A stretch of 64,000 bases of DNA from Auricularia sp. M13. Taxonomy: Eukaryota; Basidiomycota; Agaricomycetes; Auriculariales; Auriculariaceae. This document shows, piece after piece, positions 21,063 to 31,894 of the stretch. The position numbers and the translations under genes were made by a program. Within the stretch, counting starts at the first letter, position 1, and every line of letters begins with the position of its first letter. The DNA is taken from NCBI GenBank assembly GCA_037042915.1, contig CM073196.1:4030001-4094000 (forward strand). Reading direction: 5' to 3'. The notes under the pieces are model-generated. The model made no database searches. It saw nothing but the letters and a program-made list of their open reading frames with translations, and was not told the origin of the DNA.

Positions 21063-21638
21063 CATCGCTTTCGTGCTTTCCTTTCGCTTCGTGTTTATCG
21101 CTTTCTGGACTCTGGATTCGGAGCACTCCTGCATATGTCCCTCTCGCACTTGGAAACTCTGCATGCACATCTCGTCCTCTGTATGTCGCTGTACTTATTC
21201 GTGCCTACGCATACCCAGCGAACTAAACGCCAAAAATATCATACCCGTGCCTACTGCTCTTCGCAAGTCCGCTTCCTGCTTGAAGATCCTTCGTCTTTCT
21301 CAGCCTTCCAAATTAAGTATCAATGCAATAAGGCCACGTAAATGGCAGGATCGTCGACCTCTGTAATACCAGCAGAAGCCAACTGCGATCCGCGCTCTCC
21401 CGTAAAGGGAAGGAACATCTCCACTTGCGTCAGGGCACAGGAGTAAGGAATTTCGCTATCGAATGCACGAAGCTGGAACTGTGAGATTTATTGCAGCGGC
21501 TCCGTGATCGACGCGAAAACAAATTGTCATGTTGCTGGTGAAGGCGTGAACGATGGTCGTGGTCGGAAGTAAGAGCGCGTCACGGTAATCGGAGTTGGTT
21601 CAACGCGTCGCACTCCTCCCATTCCGGCATCGTCGCTC
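21063..21638. other. Intergenic DNA between the kinase and Bet3 genes
   Basis: About 575 bp containing the kinase 3' UTR and the Bet3 promoter. Short frames on both strands have no motifs or splice logic. Nothing else seen. Confidence 0.6.
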
Positions 21639-22466
21639 ATGGCCACATCAATTAAGCAACATAAGGCGATAGGCGAGGATCTCTGGAAAGGCCGCACAGA
21701 CAAGATCGTGCGCAGCCATCTCAATTTTGGCTTCACTTTCGGCTGATCATTTCTATTCCCATCGTAGAATGCCGAGCTCTTCACATTCACCTACGGCGCG
21801 CTGGTCGTTCAGCTCATACAGGACTACGAGGACTATGCGGAAGTCAACAAGCAGCTAGAGAAAATGGGCTATAACATTGGCACGCGGCTCATCGAGGATT
21901 TCCTCGCGCGCTCGAATCTTGGGCGCTGCGCCGACTTTCGCGAAGTCGGAGAGGTCATTTCCAAAGTGCGTTCTCGCCCTTAAACTAACCCTATTGAATA
22001 TTCATATCATGCCGCACATTTCAGGTCGGCTTCAAGTCGTTCTTGAACATTACACCGTCCGTCACGCACTCAACACCCTCCTCGCGGCCCGTTTCGCAAA
22101 TAACAACGGGCTCCGGCCCCAGCGCACCTCAATCGCAGGCGCAACAAGTGGGCCAGTGGTTCACGCTGACGTTCGACGAGAACCCGCTCGCCGAGTTTGT
22201 CGAGCTGCCGGACGACGCGCTGGACGCTGGCCTTTGGTACAGCAACGTGCTTTGCGGCGTCTTGCGCGGTGCGCTGGAGATGGTGAGCAGTCGCGTGCCC
22301 TTTCTGAAGTCAATATGTGGTGCTGAAGCTGTATGGCATGGCGCAGGTGCAGATGCAGGTAGAAGCAACATTTCTGTCGGACGTCTTGCGCGGGGACGAG
22401 ACGACCGAAATCAGAGTCAAGCTTGTAAAGTATTTGGAGGAGGAGGTGCCGGTTGGGGACGACTGA
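21639..22466 (+). CDS. BET3: TRAPP complex subunit Bet3 (TRAPPC3)
   Basis: Four exons: 21639-21707, 21768-21965, 22025-22282, 22347-22466; 214 aa. Hallmarks: [28 protein letters not shown], the long helix [47 protein letters not shown], then [33 protein letters not shown] and the C-terminal [16 protein letters not shown]-type end. A Cys at CADF sits one turn from where the family palmitoylated cysteine lies. Bet3 is the core tethering subunit of TRAPP complexes, acting on Ypt1/Rab1 at ER-to-Golgi and Golgi membranes. A Ser/Gln/Pro-rich insertion of ~33 residues after FLNITPSV makes it longer than yeast (193 aa) or human (180 aa) forms. It is convergent with the LEA_2 gene. Confidence 0.93.
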
Positions 22467-22737
22467 TGCTTGATTATCTATCTAGAAGCTGTATTATACC
22501 GGAGCGTTGTGCATCGTTAACTTGGCAAACATCATTGGCCGTTAATGCTCAACGCTGGCCAAGCAACACTGCGCGATGTTGTTCTGACTCTCGCATGTAT
22601 ACTTCAGCCTCCCGGGAATCGTCAAGACGGCCTGTCTTCATCATATGCATCGGAGGTTGTACAAATGTGCGGAATGTCCGTGTAGATTGCGATGAATGAA
22701 TGAATGTCCTTATGTGTCGTAAACGGCTCTCGTCTCT

Positions 22738-23938
22738 CTATGCTCCAGTCCCTCCGAAACCCGGGATGCCCAGCGTGCCCGCGGCGAGCCGCAGCTGGTC
22801 CGCGGGGCACGGGAAGTTGGCCTCGCCATTGACCTTGGGCGAGATGGTCGCAGCAATTATCCTGATTTTGAGCTGGAGCGAATACTTGATTGGCAGGTTC
22901 GATGTCTGCCCGCCGAGGAGGCCGCAGCGGTTTGCAATGTCAAGAATCACGGCCTGTGTAGGGTCGATCGACTTGTCGTACGTGATCGCGATCGGGAAGC
23001 TCGTGTTGGAGACATGGTCGCCACCCTTGAAGACGATGTTCTTCTCGGTGCCGCCGCCCACTGGTGTGTCGGCCATCCCAGACACGGGGTAGAACGCCTC
23101 GGCCGTGATGCTCTGGAACACTGCGTCGAAGAAGTTGGGGTTGCGGATCGTGATGGGTATTCTGAGGTTTATCGTGAAGGTGCCCGGCGTGGAGATGTCC
23201 AGCTGCAAAACGAGAGTTGTATTAGAGGACGTGTTGGGTCGCACACGCTGAAACTTACAGTGCCTTTGTCGGTGTCAAGTTCTACTGATCCAATTGAGAC
23301 GTCGGGAGGTCGGACGTACTGCACAGGTGTGTTTCAGCCCCGTCATTTGCAAGAATAGTAACGCAACACTTACAACAGCAATAGTCAGTACGATACTTAT
23401 TATAAGCAGCAGCGCTATAAGGATTGTGCAACAGAAGAAACGCGTAAAGCAGCCGATTCCGCGTCCCTAGAAAGTATTTGAATTAATATGCCTTCTGTTA
23501 GGTGAGCACAAGTATAGCACACCTTGGTCCAAAGGCTATTGTCATAATATCCTTTCCTCCAAGTCCTGAAATCCTCCTTCTCCGCAAATCTTCAAAGACG
23601 ACAAGTATAATGTCAGAACTCAAGTGATTGTGAAGCTTGCGCCAAGCCGGTAACACAGACCTAGGCGTCGTCGGGCTGAACCTGGAGGCGCCACTACTCC
23701 GCAGAGACTTTTCGCGCACAGGCCCTGCGGCAGCTGTGTCGACCTTAGTCGTAGGTCGACTGCTGACATCGTCACGGTAGCGGATATTGTTGCTCGAAGC
23801 GCCAGCAGGATCGTTGAGCCTTTGCCTGGACGAGGTAGCGCTGTACGGGTCAAACGAGTCCGCTGTGCGCGAGGTCGGCATCCGCGACGGCGGGCCAGGG
23901 TATGGCTGCTGCTGCTGCTGCGGATAGTTATATGACAT
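22738..23938 (-). CDS. LEA_2-type single-pass membrane protein
   Basis: Five exons: 23661-23938, 23523-23589, 23374-23466, 23259-23318, 22738-23202; 320 aa. The N-terminal cytosolic part is Gln/Pro/Ser-rich with a CAG-type Gln run and ends in WRKGYYDNSLWTK. A membrane segment follows a basic-aromatic patch (CFTRFFCCTILIALLLIISI). The outer part has the LEA_2 beta-sandwich pattern VRPPDVSIGSVELD, FTINLRIPITIRNPNFFD, ITAEAFYP, then FPIAITYDKS and a final strand IKYSLQLKIRII. In Agaricomycetes such LEA_2 proteins are related to plant NDR1/HIN1-like and yeast Tag1/vacuolar membrane proteins. The role here is unknown, possibly at the vacuolar or plasma membrane. The gene ends convergent with Bet3. 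Confidence 0.85.
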
Positions 23939-24178
23939 GGAGGATGGACCAAGAGGTTAAGCAGCGGTGACGGAGTTTAGTTAACCGCAGTTACCGGCGC
24001 CTGTACGCCACACCGCCTTGCGTGCGAAAGGCTCCGAGCACTGCAAAATACGGGCCCTGACAATCCTACAAAAAGTGTAGACGGCGACGATCATCATTAG
24101 AAAATAATCTACAAGCGTAACTCTAACCCAATAATGATACTGCTACAAGATTCCAGTGTGTCAAGCAAAGTGAAGAAT

Positions 24179-27100
24179 TTAATGCGCTGCGAGCACTGGC
24201 GGCGCCTCGTTCGCAACCCAGCAGAAATGTCCGCACCCAGCAGCACATGGATGTCCCATCAGCGTGCGCGCCCGCTCGCGTTCGTGCCTCACCGCATCCT
24301 CACGATCACGGTCCCGCTCGCTACTCTCCGCAGTATAATACGTCGATGTAGCGCTCGCTGTTGTGCTCGTCGTCGAAAGCATAGAGCCTGCCCTGGACGG
24401 TGCCGCAGCTGTCAGCAACGAGACCGGATGTGGGTTCGCGTCACGGTGAGGGTGCGCGTGCAAAGGGTGCACAGGCAGGTCTGGCTGTGGCATGGGCCGC
24501 ATCGGTTGCTGCGGATAGTACTTGCGCATACAGTCTTGATGCCCGCCGTGGGTGCAAACCGGGCACAGTATCATCAACCCCTGCACTGGCAATCGACTAT
24601 GAAGCACTGTTAGTGACCAAGAACGGAAGGACTGCATTCGAACACACCAGATTGAGCATCTCGCGCCGCCCTGTCGGCAATTGCGACACAAATTCTGAGT
24701 TCGCACGCCAGGCGGCTGCTTGGGGTCATGGAAGGCCGAGCCTTCCAATGGCTTCTTACAACGCCCACAAGAGAGCGAGATGCTGGTATGAAGCTGCGTC
24801 CGCTCGCGCACGCTAGGCACCGTGCAATGTTTGCGAACGTACGCTGCCTGCGTGTGCATCCGGGACCGCTCCAGCAGTTCTATAAAACGCTTAAGAAAGA
24901 AGCATCCCTCAGGCGGCACGAATAACACACACCAACATAAGCCTTCACGAACTGTTCGACGCGAATAGGCGCAAGAAGCAGCTCATCGGGCGCAACTGTC
25001 GCGAGATGCGCACACATCTGGACGTCACCCTACACGAGTATCACATGAGTCGCGACCCTCAAACCAGGCAGAGAATAGAATAACAGCACCTTCTCAGCGT
25101 AGTATTCAAGCTCCTCGCGGACAGCACCCCAGCCAATCTGGCGATAGCGTTCCTCGTCCAGGCGCACCGCCCTGCGCACCGACTCGCTCAGCAGGACATT
25201 CGCGTACTCGTTCACACTGTCCTCCGACGGTGCTTCGAGTTCCACTTTGCGGGCCTCAGAGGCCTTACGCTCCCCCGGCATCCGCTCGCGGGACGATTTG
25301 ACAAGTGACTGGTCGCGCGATGCCAGCGGACCAAGTGCAAGCCCCAGCGACCCGCTGCTGGCTTCGATGACCTCCACCTGGGGAATCGGCCTCTCCCCCG
25401 CTTCACCGTCCTCATGCTCCTCATCGTTTGGTAGCTTCTGCTGCGTACGCGGCGGACTGGCCGCGACGACCGTGCGAATACTGGCGAGACTCTCCTGCTT
25501 CGTGAGGGTGCGCCGCGTGCCAAGTGTCCCTGAGCGCGGCCGGCGTCGCTTCCGCGGCCGGTCGCCCGTGTCCGCGTCCGAGCTACCCGGAAACGTGTCG
25601 TCCGCGCTGGGGCTGCTCTCGCCCTCGTCGTCGGCAACCGATGCGCTTTCATACGACGTCAAGGACTCGGGCACCTTAGACCCTCCTCTGAGCGACGGTT
25701 TTCGTCCCCGCGCTCCCAAGCGTGGAGGACGCGCAGTGGAGCTCGCGCTAGCCAATACGCCGGCAGATGCGGAGGATGATATGAAGATGGGCTCCGAAAT
25801 GCTCGCGCTGACCATATGCGGCGCAGACACGCTCCGACTCATCATGGCGTCGTTGTTGCCGTTGCCATTACCAAGCTCAACAACGTGCTTCAGCGGCGAC
25901 CCAGGGTTAGATGAATTTGGCGTCGACCGACCGCTACGCGGTACGCGCATGGCCTGGGTAGCGACCATGCTCGCGCGGCCTCCCGCGCTGCTGGCATGCT
26001 TCAGCAACGACGAGACAGCTGGGCTGCCTTCTATGCCGGTGGTGCTGGCAGCAGACATCAGGGACGTATTGCTGCTCCCAATAGCAGCGAGGGTGAGCAC
26101 CGTAGGTGCCGAGAACGCATGCTCGGCAGCGGCAATGATGCTCGGTCGTCGCACTGCAGACGGGCGTGGGCCCAGTGGCAGAGGGGACCGGCGTGAGCCT
26201 TTAGACGAAGAAGAATCGCTCATCAGGCTGACGGTGGAGGAGCGGCGTTCGAGCATGCCAGGTGTTGGTAATGTGAACGAGTCGTCCCCAGAGTCGCCGC
26301 GTAGACTCGAAACAGAGCTCGAGTCGCGACGGCTGCCCCTCACGCTGCTCGTTGCTGAGTCTCGCCGAGGCAGAGGCGATGGAAGGATGGTCACGACATC
26401 GCGCTGTTCTTCGTTCTCCTGCTCGTCGCTCCCTTCCTTCCTTGATGACACGGTCGTTTTCACGACCTGGGGCGATGCAGGTCGCCCAGGCGTCCTGAAT
26501 GCCACCGGCGAAGCCTGACGTGTGAGTTCCTGTTCCTCGCTGGCCTGCTTCTTCAGTGATCGAGCAGGCGTCTTCACGACCTGAGGCGAAGGTTGCCGTG
26601 TAGAAAGTGGCGACGTGCGGCGGACAACGCCTGGCGATGCATGCTGAGACTGCTGCAGTTGTTCCAGCCTCTTGTCTGAGGCGGACGAGGGTGATGACTG
26701 CGGCCGAGTTGGTGGTGGTGGAGATGGCATAGGCGTCTCTGGCGGGTGCAAGTCTGCGAGCAGACTGCGCACCATTTCCCAGGTCTGCGCCGCCCGCCAC
26801 TGTTCCGCATCCGCCGCGATCTGCGCATTGAGCTCGCAGACGCGTTCGCGGCCGACCGATAGATCGAGAACAAAGCGCACTCCGCCGCCGCTAGAACCAT
26901 CCGCACTGGCGGTGGGCACCATGGCGGTTCCCAGAGTCTGGCTGGTCGGGAGACCAGAGATCGCGGGATCTCCTGGGCACTTGTACCGCATTCCGCGCGC
27001 AGCGATCAGTGGTCGCTGTTCTGGGTGTCTGTAAACTCGTCAAAATATTGCGTGGCCGCAGAAAGCAGGACGTACACATCGTCGTAAGGCAGTTCGAACT

Positions 27101-28729
27101 TGTCTTCCTTGTGCGCGACAAAGACTATGGTCCCGCTGGGATCCCAGGCGACTGTGCCGCGAGGGATGTCGTCCACAGTGCGGCGCAGTCCAGACGCGGG
27201 TTTGTTTCCCGAGGAAGACATGCTGAGCTTGGAACCGACAGAAGAAGGGCGGGATGAAGCGGGCTGCAGCCGAAGATCGTGTTGCACGAATGCTCCATTG
27301 GCGTGAAGTGCCCACAAAGAGTGTGCGTCAGCGGGCACGAGGTCTGTGGTTCGTTCAGACGGAAAACCATGTGGCGGCATGCAAGGACCACCGACCATGG
27401 ACATCGCCCTCGCCTGCAGCCTGCAGGGTCCACTTTGGCAGCCATTCGCGGCGTACATCCCAGATCTCAACGGGATGCTCGTGGTCCGACTGCGGGACCA
27501 CAATGACTTCGGTGTCATGCTTAGGGCGAAAGAAGACACGTCTGACAGGGAAGGACGCGTGCAGGGTGCGAGTCGGACTTGACGGAAAACTCGACCCGCT
27601 AAGGTCCCAGAGCTGACGATCTGTCAGCGAGAACATCAGCAAGCTCGCGGCTACACTACCTTAACAGTCTTATCCATGCCGCAAGTTGCCAACCAACCGT
27701 GTCCGCGATCCGCTGTAGGTGGTGGAAGCCAATCCATGCCCAATACCTGAGCCATATGCGCGAGTCTAACCGTGTCGACTGGCCGGTTTGCGGATCGGAG
27801 GTCCCATCGCTGCAATGTACCGTTATCCAATCCTAGAAATCAAATGATTAGCTTTCACGCGTGCATCAGGGTACCAGTCCATAATACCAACCCACGATTG
27901 CTATATGCGCGTCCGTAGCAACAGGCGACAAGACCAGCGCACGCACTGCGCTCCCGGACCCGCTGGCGTTGAAGGACAGGGATGGCATTGGCGGATCCAG
28001 ATGACGAAAATCCTGAAAAATAGTCAGATGAGTGAGGGCCCGCACTGTGCAATATACACTTACCCAGAGATGAACATGACCATCGTGTGCACCTGCAGCG
28101 ACCATGTTGAGGGACCGAGGCGAATACGCAAGCTTATTGATAGGCCTTCTTCGAGTGGAGGGCAATTGCAGTCGTTGGTCTTGAGACAAATAGTTCAGCA
28201 TGACATATGACCCAGCAGGAAACGAACGTACCGAACTTGGATGCGCCTGACTTATTGATATCCCACATGTAGATATCGCCGCCACGACTGCTGGTGATAA
28301 TCTTCGAGTTCCAGTCTTGCAATAAATGAACATAGGCAGCCCATGCTGAATTGAATTGGACTGACTTCCATGGGCCCAGACGACATCCGTAGGCGATTTC
28401 TCATTGGTGAACCCGCTGGCCCACCAGAGATTCTTGCTGCCTAATTCGATGTTCGTTCCAGTGGTTGGCGAGTTATTCACGCGTATGATCTGTAACACTA
28501 CAAAAGAATAGTCAGTTGAAATTTCTTGAGATGAAACGAGCACTATACCAGCATGTGCGGCGACAACGCAGCTCGCGCCGTCCTCGGCGCGTGCAAGATG
28601 GGCTCCCGGGCTCTTGGCCACGTCGGCCAAACGCGCCTGCTTGGAAGGACCGGTATATGCGCTGTGTCCTCGCCCATCGCTGAACAAATCAGCCAGCTGG
28701 CGCGCATTGGGCGGCGATGACGGGAGCAT
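24179..28729 (-). CDS. RTC1: WDR24/Rtc1 (Sea2) homolog, SEA/GATOR2 subunit
   Basis: A long multi-exon gene. The chosen ATG is at 28729; the same frame reaches a stop before 28813, so an upstream exon is not excluded. N-terminal exons encode WD40 repeats: VVWAHGS, SSRGGDIYMWDI, NMVAAGAHDGHVHLW, LDNGTLQRWDLRSA, GWLATCGMDKTVKLWDLSG and EVIVVPQSDHEHPVEIWDVRR. A ~480-residue Ser/Pro/Thr-rich linker follows (25200-26700). The C-terminal part has ELEYYAEKGDVQM, matching the WDR24 AEQGDVQM helix, LLERSRMHTQAAYV, and a zinc-binding RING/C2H2-like end (CGRCKK, CRNC, CSIC, CPVCTHGGH, CAAGCGH). Eleven or more exons are needed, one splice running ...DDV|HPEQRP. GATOR2/SEACAT activates TORC1 in response to amino acids at the vacuole or lysosome. 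Confidence 0.9.
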
Positions 28730-28845
28730 GTCAGCCTCAGTGAGACCGGCGCGAAACGCCGAATTGACGGAGTTCGGATCCGGTGTTGTTTTTGCGCGCG
28801 CGCGCCTTGACACGCGGAATCAACGGGCAAATCGCCGTCCGCCAT

Positions 28846-29668
28846 GGTGAAGCGGGTGCTGGGAGGGAAGTACTAGTAGAATGAAACTCGGGAAGCATGT
28901 TGAGGGCTGGTCCGGGCTGTCGCCATCATTGAAACAAGTGCCACATCTCATTAATGTGCATTGAAACCCCATGTACTAGGTGCCACTCTACAACAGAGGC
29001 AACAATGTACAAGAGCCCCTGGCTCTTTTCACCAGTAAATTCAGCCAGCATATTGCAGGTTTGAGAGCTTCTGACATCGTGTGACAATAACTTGTACCTA
29101 CATACAGGAATAGGCAGCTTTCTGCCCTCAAGGTGATAACCCAACATGGCATTATATCACCTGATGCAGGTGCCTTTGGAGTCCTTGGCCGTGCATGCCC
29201 CTTTGGTGTCCCTGTGGGGCTTTAAGATATTTGGCCTCAACTTGAAGAAGATCTTGGAGCGGTCATGCGCGACAGATTGCGTGGCAGTAGAAGATTCTGT
29301 GTAGTGTACAATGGACTGAGCGAAAACCGTCATGGACTGGAGAACAAGCGAGAAACAGTGAGTCGGTGATCTGGAGTAGGAAGAATACGGCCGTTCAATG
29401 TCAGCAAGGAGAGCCGACGAGGAATAGAGATAAGTCGACAAGGCCGAGATAGAATATTTCAGGTTTTGTGACGAGAGGCGTGGTGAGTTGTGTAGAGGAC
29501 ATTTAAAGCACGAAGCTATGAAGGCGAGAGAGCATGCGAGGAGAGCTAGAGACCATGAAGAATAGCACCTGAGAAAGACGAGCATATACGGGATGGAGGA
29601 CCGCGTTGGCAACAGGTGGAGAACAGAATGAGCGAGCGCAGACCACGATGAGAGACCCAAGCGACAAA
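28846..29668. other. Intergenic DNA between two minus-strand genes
   Basis: It contains the promoter side of the WDR24 gene and the 3' flank of the Zip3-like gene. A 171-codon minus-strand frame (29157-29672) is Ser/Leu/Tyr-rich without domains and lies where the Zip3-like 3' UTR is expected; I do not call it coding. Confidence 0.5.
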
Positions 29669-30850
29669 TCATCCTGCAGGTCGAAAGCCGCCATTACCGG
29701 GCACAAACCGTCGCCCACCCATGCCCGGGGCGACGGTGGCGGACCTGTTAGCAGAAGGAGTGGCAGTCCCGTAGAATGCCGCGCGAGCACCAGGTGTCGG
29801 CGCTGGAGGAGGGGCGGGCTTGAAGCGCTGCGGCGCTGCAGGGGGGGCATCTGCTGTCTCGAAGGCGGAGGTTGAGGATGGTGTGGGTGCGGAGTAGACG
29901 ACCAGGTGCTCGGGCCCTGTTGCGCGATGCGTATCGGAGCAGTGCGCGCTGGTGGGCCGCGTTGTTCGGGCGGCGGGGCAAAGGCAAAGACACTGGGCCA
30001 AGTAGATAAGAGAGGCATCAATATCTGGAAGAGGATGCGCGTACTCAAATCGAGATTCAGGACGTTGCGGTGGATGCATGGGAGGTGGAGGCTGGGGAGG
30101 CGGAGGTTCGTAATATGTCTGTGCCGGAGCTCGTGGCTGTTGATATTGCATGGTCGGCGTGTGGAGGCCATGGGAGCTCGGCCCCGCAGGCGCGGCATAG
30201 TCGACTCTGGCACGCTTCCCGTTGGAATTGGGAGCGTCACGCGCTTCGAGCTCTCTGCGGGTGATCAGCGCGAACCGCCCAAGTGACGATACGGATACCT
30301 CTTGTATCCATCCATTTCGGCACGTAAGGAATCTATGAGCTGGCGCTGTTTCAAGCATTTGTTCTTGTAGGCCTCGAGCAACGTCGTGATCATGTGCAAT
30401 TGAAACTAAGCAACCGTCAGCTTCATGAATTTTACGATATTGAACACGGGAATGGCTCACTTTGGTAGCATGTGCGATAGCGTCCAGCGCATGGGGCAGC
30501 GGCCTGAACCAGTCTGCCATAGGCCGGTCGAGCTGTCCGAGTTTTGGTAAGCCTTCGGGTAGACGCGCACTCTTGTGACACTCGCACCTCTCGTTGCAAT
30601 GACACAACTTGAATATCCCGGGCGCCACATTGAGCACAAGCCTTGTCCGTACCTGAAAACCGTTGAGTTGGTGCAAATACCGTAGGAGTGACAGCTGAGT
30701 ACGAAGGTGATTATTGCAAACGACATGGCCGCATTCCGTAAGCCAAAAGGGCACTGCTGGAGGGCCTGCAGGGTCACGTGAGCGTTGGAAGAGACTGTGG
30801 CATATTCCACAGTGTATGTAGGGCCAGACAGAGTCGTCTGGCTGATCCAT
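29669..30850 (-). CDS. Zip3/RNF212/HEI10-like RING protein (meiotic crossover factor)
   Basis: Five exons: 30703-30850, 30588-30652, 30532-30461, 30405-30299, 30254-29669; 325 aa. The N-terminal RING is assembled across the first intron: IHCGICHSLF, FWLTECGHVVCNNHL, then DKACAQCGARDIQ, i.e. C-x2-C, C-x-H-x3-C-x2-H, C-x2-C. Then come VVSLQRE, LDRPMADWFRPLPHALDAI and a coiled coil (ITTLLEAYKNKCLKQRQLID). This order of RING, a short linker and a coiled coil is that of Zip3/Cst9, ZHP-3, RNF212 and HEI10. These act as SUMO or ubiquitin ligases on the synaptonemal complex and mark crossover sites. The C-terminal ~190 residues are Pro/Ser/Ala-rich and disordered, as in relatives. The subgroup (Zip3 or HEI10) is not resolved. 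Confidence 0.75.
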   Translation of the reverse strand: MDQPDDSVWPYIHCGICHSLFQRSRDPAGPPAVPFWLTECGHVVCNNHLRTQLSLLRYLHQLNGFQVRTRLVLNVAPGIFKLCHCNERCECHKSARLPEGLPKLGQLDRPMADWFRPLPHALDAIAHATKVSHSRVQYRKIHEADGCLVSIAHDHDVARGLQEQMLETAPAHRFLTCRNGWIQEVSVSSLGRFALITRRELEARDAPNSNGKRARVDYAAPAGPSSHGLHTPTMQYQQPRAPAQTYYEPPPPQPPPPMHPPQRPESRFEYAHPLPDIDASLIYLAQCLCLCPAARTTRPTSAHCSDTHRATGPEHLVVYSAPTPSSTSAFETADAPPAAPQRFKPAPPPAPTPGARAAFYGTATPSANRSATVAPGMGGRRFVPGNGGFRPAG

Positions 30851-31894
30851 GCAGACAGGAGGGCAAGAAAGGCCGGACGTTCCGGGGAATACCGGTGACG
30901 CGTCGTCCGAAATGGGAAGGCGAACAATGCCGCAAAACGACAGCGGCTTTGGATCTGTAAGACGCGCATTGTAATATCTCCAAAAGAGAATACAAATTTT
31001 AAGTTGAGGAGCGATGTATCACGCATGATAATCAAAATGTTTTTTTCCCCAGCAGACCAATGAGAATTGAGCATACTGTATTCCATAGATCCTATGATTT
31101 ATGAAGCTATTTACACTCCATACGAGCCTTCATGTCCTTGAACCTTAGCCAAGATACAGCTACCTGTTATCATCGCTACTAGAACGACTCTTTTGACCCG
31201 ATCCTGATAATTATGACGATAAGTAGACCGAGTACACACACAATTACCAACAAAAATCCATGACCTTCTCGCGTTCTGCGAGCTAAATTACAGTGATATG
31301 GAGCATTCCAAGGCATCACGAATTATCGGAGTTGGCACGCATCTCAAACTCCGCTTCTGCTTCCCTCTCCAGCTTCTTCAGCTGTGCCAGACCCCAAACA
31401 TGGCCACCAAATCAACGAATTATCCTCGTGAACTTCGCTTTCTCTTGGTGTCCCGCCTGCTCGTTAGTAGTAGTTTACAGTCAATCTTTATCCTAGAGTC
31501 CCGGCCATCTCATGAAAGATCTCATTGCGAAAACATTTATCCCAGCTGTACAGGGTGCCTGGATAAATGCTCAGATATTTTATAAGATGGCCAACTTTCT
31601 CATCTCGCAAAGGTGGGCTGGTCAATGTCTAGTCATCACTGTGCTATGCGTGTCAGCCGCATTACGTAATGCCTTGAAACATTTAATTGAAAACAATTGT
31701 AGGGAGTCCCGGTCTGAAGAATTGCTAGAATCTCTGGATATCATGTACTGGTACAAACCCACGCACTGACGCCTGAAGGATTCTACCTACCACGTCGGTA
31801 GATAATATTACTCCCGCTTGTGTTTCCGCGCTGCTGCGGCGCCAGACTTGCGCGGCGCGTGCCGAAGTCACAATCTCAGTCTTGCCTTCCTACT
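30851..31894. other. AT-richer intergenic stretch before the factor cluster
   Basis: About 1 kb with lower G+C than its neighbours. An 85-codon plus-strand frame at 31512 lacks domains and codon bias. I see no tRNA, TIR or LTR signature here. It includes the promoters of the Zip3-like gene (left) and of factor A (right). Confidence 0.5.

Noticed and set aside
25247-26518. 423-codon plus-strand open frame
   Set aside because: Shadow of the Ser/Pro-rich linker exon of the WDR24 gene, which is tied to conserved exons on both sides.
29157-29672. 171-codon minus-strand frame as a gene
   Set aside because: Low-complexity Ser/Leu/Tyr composition, no domain, located where the 3' UTR of the Zip3-like gene should be.
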